From Spirochaetia bacterium (GTDB lineage Bacteria; Spirochaetota; Spirochaetia; PWKH01): a stretch of DNA of 6,090 bases. The translations under genes were made by a program, and so were the position numbers. Each line of letters opens with the position of its first letter. The stretch's first letter is position 1. Where the stretch lies: NCBI GenBank assembly GCA_021736545.1, contig JAIPFS010000095.1, positions 1 to 6,090 of the forward strand, given 5' to 3'. A model generated the notes under the pieces. The model searched no databases. It was not told the origin of the DNA and saw nothing but the letters and a program-made list of their open reading frames with translations. Below, piece by piece: positions 1 through 5,584 of the stretch.

Positions 1-519
1 TTTGAAGAAATCGAGGCAATAACACCGATAGATATGCTTCGTCGCGCCGAAATCGATGTAACTGTTACAGGTGTTAGCGGCAGGCAGGTTACAGGTGCTC
101 ATGGAGTTTCCATTGAAACTGATGCAGAAATTGAGAATATTAATTTCAGCGATTTTGATTGTGTTGTTCTTCCTGGTGGTATGCCTGGAGCAAAAAATCT
201 AGCAAATTCAGAGATGACGGTGGATTTCTTCAGTAAGATGTTTGCTGATGGTAAACTTATCGCTGCTATATGTGCTGCTCCTGCTGTTGTTCTTGGACCG
301 AACGGTATTTTGCGTGATAAGAAAGCGGTATGCTACCCTGGAGCGGAAAGCTTTTCTCCGGATATTGAATTCAGTGATGAACGATGCGTACGCGATGGAA
401 ACCTTATCACAGCTCAGGGACCGGGAACGGCAGCTGAATTCAGTTATGCAGTGATCGAAGTTCTTAAAGGTGAGAAAACTGCCTATGAAGTGAAGAAACA
501 CGCACTGTTCTTATTCTAG
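1..519 (+). CDS. DJ-1/PfpI family protein (YajL/ThiJ-like), 5' partial
   Basis: The open frame runs from the first base (FEEIEAITPIDMLRRA...) to TAG at 517-519, so 172 residues are present. Compared with human DJ-1 only about 13 N-terminal residues are missing; the ATG at 34 is internal because homology continues upstream. Visible family marks: the conserved acidic residue matching DJ-1 Glu18 (fragment residue 5), VVLPGGMPGAKNL, the nucleophile-elbow IAAICAAP with the reactive Cys at fragment residue 91 (TGT at 271-273), and the late GPGTAAEF motif. The DJ-1 His126 position is Tyr here (CYPGAE), which I recall as common in bacterial members. Family members are cytoplasmic and linked to oxidative stress, glyoxalase or deglycase-type activity; the exact reaction cannot be told from sequence. 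It is separated from the sugar locus by a probable terminator and about 390 bases, so a functional link is unlikely. Confidence 0.93.
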   Translation, partial: FEEIEAITPIDMLRRAEIDVTVTGVSGRQVTGAHGVSIETDAEIENINFSDFDCVVLPGGMPGAKNLANSEMTVDFFSKMFADGKLIAAICAAPAVVLGPNGILRDKKAVCYPGAESFSPDIEFSDERCVRDGNLITAQGPGTAAEFSYAVIEVLKGEKTAYEVKKHALFLF

Positions 520-557
520 TGCAGCTTTATTATTTTTCACAATCACCGAGCTCCATC

Positions 558-596
558 TCAGCCGTCATGGGTTAAGGAACGCTGAAAATTTTTTTC
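558..596 (+). terminator. Probable rho-independent terminator after the DJ-1 gene
   Basis: TCAGC (558-562) pairs with GCTGA (581-585). Two further pairs, GT (564-565) with AC (579-580), form if C563 bulges out. The 3' arm is followed by AAAATTTTTTT. It lies about 40 bases after the DJ-1 stop. The stem is short and the loop about 13 bases, so it is a moderate rather than a strong candidate. Confidence 0.45.
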
Positions 597-646
597 CTTT
601 AGTGAGACTTCATTTTTTTATGTGAAGGTGAAATACTTCAGAAAAA

Positions 647-663
647 TGCATTTTGTAAATGCA
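647..663. repeat. Perfect 7-bp inverted repeat (hairpin)
   Basis: TGCATTT (647-653), loop TGT, AAATGCA (657-663). The arms match perfectly. It lacks a following T-run on the + strand; read on the other strand it is followed by TTTTTC (646-641), so it could be a weak terminator for leftward transcription or a protein-binding palindrome. Its function is unknown. Confidence 0.4.
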
Positions 664-745
664 GAAATGTTTACACCATGTTCGGCTGAGTAGACTATCG
701 CAGTAAGACTAGTATTGATCTGTTTAAACTGCTTTTTAGCGTTGT

Positions 746-804
746 AACCAACGACCCAACAACCTAACAAACCACCTAACCAACGAACCAACGAACCAAC
801 GAAC
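746..804. repeat. AACCAACG short tandem array
   Basis: Three perfect head-to-tail 8-base units AACCAACG occupy 778-801, followed by a partial unit AAC (802-804). Another exact copy lies at 746-753, and the sequence between (754-777) is a degenerate C/A-rich version. The + strand is almost free of G and T over about 60 bases. The first seven bases of each unit (AACCAAC) equal one arm of the inverted repeat at 870-891. It may be a slippage-prone microsatellite or a set of binding sites. Confidence 0.8.
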
Positions 805-837
805 AAAAGCTGCAGAAATAAAATGAAATATTTATTA

Positions 838-843
838 TTGACA
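838..843 (+). promoter_or_regulatory. Candidate -35 box (TTGACA) for the ROK gene
   Basis: A perfect consensus TTGACA lies 65 bases before the ATG at 908. No good -10 hexamer lies at the normal 16-18 base spacing: GAAACT at 861-866 matches only 3 of 6, and the CTATAG-like sequence at 865-870 is too far. The promoter call is therefore weak. If it is real, the direct repeat (855-867) and the palindromes (863-891) sit over its -10 and start region, where a repressor would act. Confidence 0.3.
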
Positions 844-854
844 ACTGTGAATTA

Positions 855-867
855 CCATGAGAAACTA
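855..867 (+). promoter_or_regulatory. Shared upstream element, copy 1 (CCATGAGAAACTA)
   Basis: These 13 bases are repeated exactly at 2074-2086. This copy ends 40 bases before the ROK start (908) and the other ends 54 bases before the binding-protein start (2141), both in the same orientation. After the 13 bases both sites continue with a TTG and then an AAAAAT run if small gaps are allowed. The arrangement suggests a site used to control both genes. Confidence 0.45.
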
Positions 868-891
868 TAGTTGGTTTAAAAATCAACCAAC
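863..891. promoter_or_regulatory. Palindrome plus inverted repeat, candidate ROK operator
   Basis: A perfect 10-base palindrome AACTATAGTT (863-872) overlaps a perfect inverted repeat: GTTGGTT (870-876), 8-base spacer, AACCAAC (885-891). It ends 16 bases before the preferred ROK start codon. ROK regulators of the XylR/NagC type bind A/T-rich inverted repeats in promoters and often repress their own gene; assigning this repeat as such a site is inference. Confidence 0.4.
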
Positions 892-907
892 CAGAAAAGC
901 AGGTAAC

Positions 908-2068
908 ATGAAAAGGACAAAAATAATAAACCGCTCTCGGATTATGAGAGAAATATGGATACACAGAGAAACAAGCCGTATAGATATAGCTAGATCTTTA
1001 GAACTCGATAAATCAACAATTTCGAATAATGTTAATGAACTGCTGCAGCTTGGAATTATTCTTGAAACGAGAGAGGGGAGTTCTAGTCCGCTAGGTGGAA
1101 GAAAACCTGTACATTTGAAACTGAATAAGCATTATGGAATAGTTTTAGGTTTAGAACTTCGTCCTGACTCCTATACTGCAGTTGCAGTTGATCTTGAAGG
1201 AGAAATTGTTTTTTCAAAATATGAAAAATCACACATTAATGGTTTGAATTTTAAAGAAAAATTCATGGATATAGTTTGTAAACTGCGAAAAGAAATAAAT
1301 CCCATGCAGATGAAACTCTTGGGGATTGGAATTGGAGTATCCGGTGTCGTTAATATGAAAGAGGGAATCATAAAGTACTCAATTCCGATGGAAATAAAAA
1401 GCGCTTATAATTTCTATCAGCAAATAGATGGTGAAATAGATGTACCTGTATTTATTGATAACGATGCAAATGCTTCCGTTTGGGGTGAAATAGCTTTTCA
1501 TCGAAGAAAAGAACTGAAAGATTTTATCTACCTCCTTCTTGAAATTCGTGAACAGGAGGAATTGACGAATATAGACTGTAATACGATCGGAGTAGGGTTG
1601 GGGCTGGTGCTGAATGGTAATGTTCATTACGGGCACAACTATTCCGCTGGAGAATTCAGAAGCCTTTTCAGACATAATAATTCAACTGGACAGTTTTCTT
1701 TAACAGTCGATGAGCAGCGGCAAGTTCTGTATGACAAAGAGATGTGGAGGAGCTTTCTTCATGAACTAGGTGCCCACATTTCATTAATTGTTAATACATT
1801 TAACCTGACTCATATCATTCTTGGGGGGCAGTTCGGAAGATATGATCAGGAAGTGGCGGAAATATTTGAGGAAGAGATTAAAAAGAACTGGCCGTATCCA
1901 TATGCGTATGAAGTAAAAAAGAACATCTGGCTCTCCTCGTTTGGAGACCAGGCTGTCGCCTATGGAGCAGCGGGTATGGTTCTGAATAAATTGTTCAGTG
2001 ATTTGGAAATTTTGGAAGAATATACTGGACACATTGATCTTCAGTCAGAAGCCGGTTTAATCACCTAG
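908..2068 (+). CDS. ROK-family transcriptional regulator (XylR/NagC type)
   Basis: 386 residues, the usual size for ROK repressors. A winged helix-turn-helix occupies about residues 9-57 (DIARSLELDKSTISNNVNEL), followed by the wing GGRKPVHLKLN (63-73), then an actin-like ROK sugar-sensing domain to the end. Visible ROK motifs are GIGIGVSGVV (139-148), DNDANASVWGE (184-194), GVGLGLVLNG (228-237) and IILGGQFG (303-310). The zinc motif of sugar kinases (GEIGH plus CxCGxxGCxE) is absent: the matching stretch reads SAGEFRSLFRHNNSTGQ. The N-terminal glycine-rich phosphate loop is degenerate (GLELRPDSYTA), so it should bind sugar but not phosphorylate it. I chose ATG 908 because it has AGG four bases upstream and begins just before the HTH; the in-frame ATG at 857 has no ribosome site and lies inside a sequence repeated upstream of the next gene. 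It likely represses the downstream transport genes and itself, with an oligosaccharide or its product as inducer. Confidence 0.92.
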   Translation: MKRTKIINRSRIMREIWIHRETSRIDIARSLELDKSTISNNVNELLQLGIILETREGSSSPLGGRKPVHLKLNKHYGIVLGLELRPDSYTAVAVDLEGEIVFSKYEKSHINGLNFKEKFMDIVCKLRKEINPMQMKLLGIGIGVSGVVNMKEGIIKYSIPMEIKSAYNFYQQIDGEIDVPVFIDNDANASVWGEIAFHRRKELKDFIYLLLEIREQEELTNIDCNTIGVGLGLVLNGNVHYGHNYSAGEFRSLFRHNNSTGQFSLTVDEQRQVLYDKEMWRSFLHELGAHISLIVNTFNLTHIILGGQFGRYDQEVAEIFEEEIKKNWPYPYAYEVKKNIWLSSFGDQAVAYGAAGMVLNKLFSDLEILEEYTGHIDLQSEAGLIT

Positions 2069-2073
2069 AAAAG

Positions 2074-2086
2074 CCATGAGAAACTA
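2074..2086 (+). promoter_or_regulatory. Shared upstream element, copy 2 (CCATGAGAAACTA)
   Basis: Exact 13-base copy of 855-867, six bases after the ROK stop and 54 bases before the binding-protein start. It is followed by CATTGAAAAATG, which resembles the sequence after copy 1 with a few indels. A TTGAAA (2089-2094) directly after it could serve as a -35 box, but no -10 sits at the right distance. It is a candidate operator for the transport operon. Confidence 0.45.
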
Positions 2087-2098
2087 CATTGAAAAATG

Positions 2099-2115
2099 CT
2101 CTTCCGTTGGGAGAG
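2099..2115 (+). other. Stem-loop in the 5' leader of the binding-protein gene
   Basis: CTCTTCC (2099-2105) pairs with GGGAGAG (2109-2115), including one G-U pair, around a GTT loop. It is followed by only three T bases, so it may be a weak terminator for the ROK transcript or a 5' stem that protects the binding-protein mRNA. It ends nine bases before the Shine-Dalgarno sequence (2125-2132) and does not pair with it. Confidence 0.4.
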
Positions 2116-2140
2116 TTTATGAATAAAGGAGGATGTTTTT

Positions 2141-3430
2141 ATGAAAAAAACATTGATAATGCTTTTTGTTATTCTGATCTGTTCGCCCTTATTTGTTGGT
2201 GCGCAAGGGCAGCAGGATGCAGGGCAGACATCTGATAAGGTTGTGATTGACGTAATGGCATATGGCGACAATTCTAACCAGGAAGGTGTCAGCTGGAAGC
2301 GTATTGTGGATACTTTTGAACAGAATAATCCCAATATCGAAATTGATTATGAACTGCTCTATGATGAAGCGTATCATCAGAAAGTAGTAGCTCGTCTTGC
2401 CGCCGGTGATGTTCCCGACATGGCATACATGGGCGCTGACGCCAGATGGGGGGCTCCATGGAAAGAGGCTGGGGAGCAATGGGACCATCGAGATTTTCTT
2501 GATCCAATGTACGATCGTGAACTTATTCCTGCCATGGGGCCGAATGGTGAAATTTATGAAATTCCCCTTGGTACATCAAACATAACAACTGTTCTCTATA
2601 TGAATAAGGATTTGGTTGAATCTCTTGGTTTTTCTACTCCGGAAACCTATGAAGATATCGTCGATATGGTTCCTGCTGCTAGAAAGGCAGGCTTGGATGT
2701 TATCACCATAGATGGAGCCGACGGCTGGGCTTGGGGATCCTGTCTGCTTTCTGCAGTTATTGCCCGCATGTCCGGTGATCCTCAGTGGGTATCTAAAGCA
2801 GTTGCCGGTGAAAATCATTTTGATGATCCTGCAATGGTTAAATCCCTGGAGTTTATTGAACAAATGGTTGATGACGGGGTTATTACAAAGAAATCCGTTC
2901 TAGTTGATTATGGAGCCAACACCTCAAAATACAATAATAAAGGTGCTTTATTTATGATACAGGGGCAATGGGTTGCGGGATCAATTGAAAATCCGGAAGT
3001 TAAAGCTGCTACCCACCTCTTGGCGTGGCCGGAATTACCAGGAGAAAAAGAAGCTGCTGCAGGATCAGTTGCGGCGGCAATTCAGGTTGGCTATGGAATA
3101 ACCCAAACAGGAGCTTCAAAACCTGAAGTCCGTGATGCAGCACTGAAGTTTCTCAACTATTTCTACTCAGAACCTGAATCTACCCAGCGTTTGCGCGATG
3201 GTGCGATTATTGCTCCTATTCTTAAAGATTACCAGGTACCCGAAGATATTCAACCTATTGTAAAACGCAAAGTTGAACTTGCACAAACTGCTTCTTACAC
3301 AGAAGTAATTGATGCTTTCTTGACTGGACCTCCAAATGATGCATTAAACTCCGGCATGCAGAAAATTGTTGCCGGTCAGGCAAGTCCGAAAGAAATTGCT
3401 GAGGAAGTTGAACGCTTAGCAAGGAAGTGA
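2141..3430 (+). CDS. CUT1 ABC transporter sugar-binding protein (SBP family 1)
   Basis: 429 residues, typical of family 1 extracellular solute-binding proteins (MalE/UgpB-like, COG1653). A strong ribosome site AAAGGAGG (2125-2132) lies eight bases before ATG. The N-terminus is a classic signal peptide: Lys2-Lys3, a hydrophobic core to about residue 19, and a probable signal peptidase I cut after FVGA (residue 21), giving a Gln-rich mature start (QGQQDAGQ). Cys14 is not in a normal lipobox, so a soluble periplasmic protein is favoured. Family marks include WKRIVDTFEQNNPNIEI (52-68), LAAGDVPDMAYM (86-97) and GALFMIQGQWVAG (268-280). Many tryptophans (103, 107, 114, 196, 198, 277) could stack on sugar rings. 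It is the first gene of the transport set and is followed by a strong hairpin, which fits its need for higher expression than the permeases. The ligand is probably an oligosaccharide; beta-glucan type is inferred from the GH9 gene downstream. Confidence 0.93.
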   Translation: MKKTLIMLFVILICSPLFVGAQGQQDAGQTSDKVVIDVMAYGDNSNQEGVSWKRIVDTFEQNNPNIEIDYELLYDEAYHQKVVARLAAGDVPDMAYMGADARWGAPWKEAGEQWDHRDFLDPMYDRELIPAMGPNGEIYEIPLGTSNITTVLYMNKDLVESLGFSTPETYEDIVDMVPAARKAGLDVITIDGADGWAWGSCLLSAVIARMSGDPQWVSKAVAGENHFDDPAMVKSLEFIEQMVDDGVITKKSVLVDYGANTSKYNNKGALFMIQGQWVAGSIENPEVKAATHLLAWPELPGEKEAAAGSVAAAIQVGYGITQTGASKPEVRDAALKFLNYFYSEPESTQRLRDGAIIAPILKDYQVPEDIQPIVKRKVELAQTASYTEVIDAFLTGPPNDALNSGMQKIVAGQASPKEIAEEVERLARK

Positions 3431-3448
3431 GCGTAATTACTTGAAAAT

Positions 3449-3480
3449 AAAGAGGAGAAGGAGTTTTCTTTCTCCTCTTT
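3449..3480 (+). terminator. Strong hairpin after the binding-protein gene (partial terminator or mRNA stabiliser)
   Basis: A 14-base-pair stem begins 18 bases after the stop: AAAGAGGAGAAGGA (3449-3462), loop GTTT, TCTTTCTCCTCTTT (3467-3480), with one G-U pair. It starts with A's and ends in CTTTT, giving a short T-run. Such hairpins between a binding-protein gene and its permease genes commonly terminate part of the transcription or protect the upstream mRNA from 3' decay, so that the binding protein is made in excess. Confidence 0.75.
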
Positions 3481-3497
3481 TAACTAAAATTAGAGTT

Positions 3498-3503
3498 TAT
3501 AAT
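3498..3503 (+). promoter_or_regulatory. Possible internal -10 box (TATAAT)
   Basis: A perfect TATAAT lies 18 bases after the hairpin and 45 bases before the permease start codon. No TTGACA-like box is found at 16-18 bases upstream; that position is the 3' arm of the hairpin (CTCTTT). It may be a weak secondary promoter for the permease genes or chance in A/T-rich DNA. Confidence 0.25.
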
Positions 3504-3548
3504 AGAAGATGATCTCTTTTTTTTGAGTATTTTTTAGGAGTATTTGTT

Positions 3549-4463
3549 TTGAATGCACGTAAACGCAGAGAGTTGCCTGTCTATTTTGCTTTTATAGGTC
3601 CGGCACTTATTGTCTATTTAACTGTTGTTGCCTACCCGGTGTTATATTCGTTATTTCTAAGTTTCTCTGATTTCAACCCAAATATCGGCGGAACTTGGAA
3701 TTTTGTTGGATTTACACATTATCATCGAATGATACAGGACCCTAATTTCTGGCACGCCTTAAAAAACAATATGATAGTAGTAGCTGTCTCTGTTTTCGGC
3801 CAGATTCCAATCGGCTTTGTTCTAGCTTATATTTTATATCGGCGGATGGTAAAAGCAAGAATATTTTTTCAATCGATGATATTTTTACCGCATTTTTTAT
3901 CAGTTATAGTTATTGGTACAATTTGGAAACGAATGTTTGAGGCTGATGGTCCCGTATCCGGGATAATTCAATTAGTAAGCGGAGACCAGACCGCTCAATT
4001 CGAGATGATGCTTCATCAGAATCAAATAATGATTCCGATTGGATTTGCATTAATTTGGATTTACACCGGCTTATATATGATAATCTTTCTGGCAAATTTA
4101 CAGAAGATTGAAGAAAGCCTTATTGAGTCAGCTAAAATTGACGGTGCCAGAGAGGCTCAAATCTTTATGAAGATTATTGTCCCTATTCTGTGGGGAACTA
4201 TTCTTATTTCCTCGGTACTTGCAATAGCCGGTTCACTTAAAGGATTTGATTTGATTTTTGGTATAACAACCCAGGGACTTCAAAGACAGAATGCACTTGT
4301 GCTTCCCATTTTTATGTATGAAACAGCTTTTCGTGATTATTCAGATCCTATGCGCTTTGCTTATGGAGCAACAATTTCTAATGCGATTGTTGCAATCAGT
4401 CTTTTTATGATTGTAATAAGTAATTTAATCAGCAGAAAATTCAGACCAAATGAGGAAGACTAA
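3549..4463 (+). CDS. CUT1 ABC transporter permease, MalF/UgpA-like
   Basis: 304 residues, usual for the compact MalF-like subunit of CUT1 importers. About six membrane spans are visible (roughly residues 12-36, 73-96, 108-127, 159-182, 211-233, 272-292). The cytoplasmic EAA loop that contacts the ATPase reads ESAKIDGAREAQIFMKIIVP (193-212). Other family marks are FIGPALIVYLTVVAYPVLYS near the N-terminus and VGFTHYHRMIQDPNFWHAL. The start is TTG at 3549: AGGAG (3536-3540) sits eight bases upstream, while the nearby ATG at 3553 is in another frame and no ATG fits this frame. It forms the inner-membrane channel with the next gene product; their genes are separated by one base. The transported sugar cannot be read from the sequence. 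Confidence 0.93.
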   Translation: MNARKRRELPVYFAFIGPALIVYLTVVAYPVLYSLFLSFSDFNPNIGGTWNFVGFTHYHRMIQDPNFWHALKNNMIVVAVSVFGQIPIGFVLAYILYRRMVKARIFFQSMIFLPHFLSVIVIGTIWKRMFEADGPVSGIIQLVSGDQTAQFEMMLHQNQIMIPIGFALIWIYTGLYMIIFLANLQKIEESLIESAKIDGAREAQIFMKIIVPILWGTILISSVLAIAGSLKGFDLIFGITTQGLQRQNALVLPIFMYETAFRDYSDPMRFAYGATISNAIVAISLFMIVISNLISRKFRPNEED

Positions 4464-4464
4464 T

Positions 4465-5580
4465 ATGAAGCAGGCGCAAAATACAGAAAAACAATTCTCT
4501 GCAGCTGATTTTTTCGGAAAATCAATTTCTTATATGGTTTTTATCAGCTGGGTGCTTATTACCCTGCTGCCGCTTTTCTGGCTTGGCTACTCCTCTTTTA
4601 AGTCAAATGAAGAGCTGACACGAGATATATTTGCTTTTCCGCATGACCTCTTTGATAACTATGATGATGAATACCTGGTGATTGCTCCTCAGTTAAATGT
4701 CATTCCTGATTATGATACTGAAAAAGATCTTCGGGAACGTTTGATCATCGAATCAAAAACAATTGCACCAGGGCGCAGGCTGATGATACATTTTTTAGTA
4801 AAAGAAGATCTTCCTTCTGAAATAGCATCATTGAAGCCGGGTGATACCCTTACCCTTTCACAGCTTCCGAATAAAATGCGACGCAGGATAAGCTGGAAAA
4901 CCATCTGGTTTAACTATTCATCCGCTTTTCAACGAGGCGGACTTGGGTTGAAATTTATCAACAGTATACTCTATACTACAGTTTCAACCTTTTTTATAAT
5001 CTTCCTGGGCTTAATGGCAGCTTTTGGATTCAGTAAGATGACTTTTAAAAAACTTTCAGCTGTTTTATTATCGCTGATCGGTTTCGGCTATCTTATAAGC
5101 CAGCACCAGGTGATTATCCCTCTGTTTCTTATGTATTCATCCGTGAATCTGACAGATACCCACATTGGAATTATTATTGCTTATATTGCCTTCGGATTGC
5201 CGATATCGGTTCTGCTCACGACACAGTTTATGCGAGGACTGCCAAGCAGCTTAATTGAATCAGCAAAAATTGACGGGGCAAGTACTTTTCGAAGTTTTAT
5301 CAGTATAATAATGCCGATGTGCAAACCAGTTATGGTCACAGTCGGTATCATTAGCGCATTGGGAATTTGGAATGAGTTTCTGATGGTACTGGTTCTAGCC
5401 AGCACGAATGCAACAAAATCTTTACCAGTCGGGGTATACTCTTTCTCAAGCTTGACCGGTACTCAGCTTGGCTGGCAGCTGGCTGCTCTAGTGATTGCTA
5501 CAGCACCAACTATGGTTGTATATTTTTCATTTCAGCGTCAACTCACCAAAGGTGTAGTCGGCGGAGCAGTTAAAGGATAA
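4465..5580 (+). CDS. CUT1 ABC transporter permease, MalG/UgpE-like, with enlarged first periplasmic loop
   Basis: 371 residues from ATG 4465, about 80-100 longer than typical MalG-like subunits. The first membrane span is at about residues 21-42; others lie near 163-188, 197-222, 233-252, 287-308 and 335-355. The EAA loop is ESAKIDGASTFRSFISIIMP (265-284), and the C-terminus QRQLTKGVVGGAVKG is the usual CUT1 ending. The extra length is a charged insert at about residues 64-143, between FAFPHDLF and WFNYSSAF, in the extracytoplasmic loop after span 1. I prefer ATG 4465 because GAGGA (4452-4456) lies eight bases upstream; ATG 4450 overlaps the previous gene, would add five residues and has no ribosome site. 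It is translationally coupled to the MalF-like gene (stop 4461-4463) and to the GH9 gene four bases after its own stop. Both permeases share the identical EAA core SLIESAKIDGA, fitting a single shared ATPase type. Confidence 0.92.
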   Translation: MKQAQNTEKQFSAADFFGKSISYMVFISWVLITLLPLFWLGYSSFKSNEELTRDIFAFPHDLFDNYDDEYLVIAPQLNVIPDYDTEKDLRERLIIESKTIAPGRRLMIHFLVKEDLPSEIASLKPGDTLTLSQLPNKMRRRISWKTIWFNYSSAFQRGGLGLKFINSILYTTVSTFFIIFLGLMAAFGFSKMTFKKLSAVLLSLIGFGYLISQHQVIIPLFLMYSSVNLTDTHIGIIIAYIAFGLPISVLLTTQFMRGLPSSLIESAKIDGASTFRSFISIIMPMCKPVMVTVGIISALGIWNEFLMVLVLASTNATKSLPVGVYSFSSLTGTQLGWQLAALVIATAPTMVVYFSFQRQLTKGVVGGAVKG

Positions 5581-5584
5581 AGAC

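Larger units (their letters stand above)
520..907. other. Intergenic region between DJ-1 and ROK genes
   Basis: No convincing gene is seen on either strand in these 388 bases. The short reverse-strand open frames here read low-complexity repeat sequence and have no family resemblance. The region holds a probable terminator (558-596), a weak CTTCA/TGAAG inverted repeat (608-627), a perfect hairpin (647-663), the palindrome GTTTAAAC (722-729), a C/A-rich stretch with AACCAACG tandem units (746-804), a TTGACA box (838-843), and the palindrome plus inverted repeat near 863-891. It is most likely the control region of the sugar locus. Confidence 0.7.

Noticed and set aside
857..907. ROK start at ATG 857 (17 extra residues, MRNYSWFKNQ...)
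   Set aside because: There is no ribosome binding site before it, the added residues are outside the ROK/HTH pattern, and the sequence is part of an element repeated upstream of the next gene. ATG 908 has AGG at suitable spacing.
618..964. Reverse-strand open frames across the intergenic region
   Set aside because: They read the low-complexity TTGGTTCG-type repeat (Trp/Gly/Val-rich) and regions without ribosome sites. No family resemblance is seen.
2076..2126. Tiny open frame (MRNYIEKC..., 16 codons) between ROK and binding-protein genes, beginning with the same MRNY as the frame at 857
   Set aside because: A paired leader peptide was considered, but neither copy has a good ribosome site and the frames diverge after four codons. 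A shared DNA site explains the match better.
2141..2203. Lipoprotein signal with Cys14 in the binding protein
   Set aside because: The residue before the Cys is Ile (LICSP), not Gly/Ala/Ser, and a normal signal peptidase I site (VGA then QG) follows. Spirochaete lipoboxes are relaxed, so this is not fully excluded.
4450..4464. MalG-like permease start at ATG 4450 overlapping the previous gene
   Set aside because: No Shine-Dalgarno precedes it, whereas GAGGA sits eight bases before ATG 4465. The difference is only five residues.
4118..5272. Near-repeat DNA at about 4118-4150 and 5248-5280
   Set aside because: It encodes the conserved EAA loop (SLIESAKIDGA) of two homologous permeases; the similarity follows from protein function, not from a mobile or regulatory repeat.
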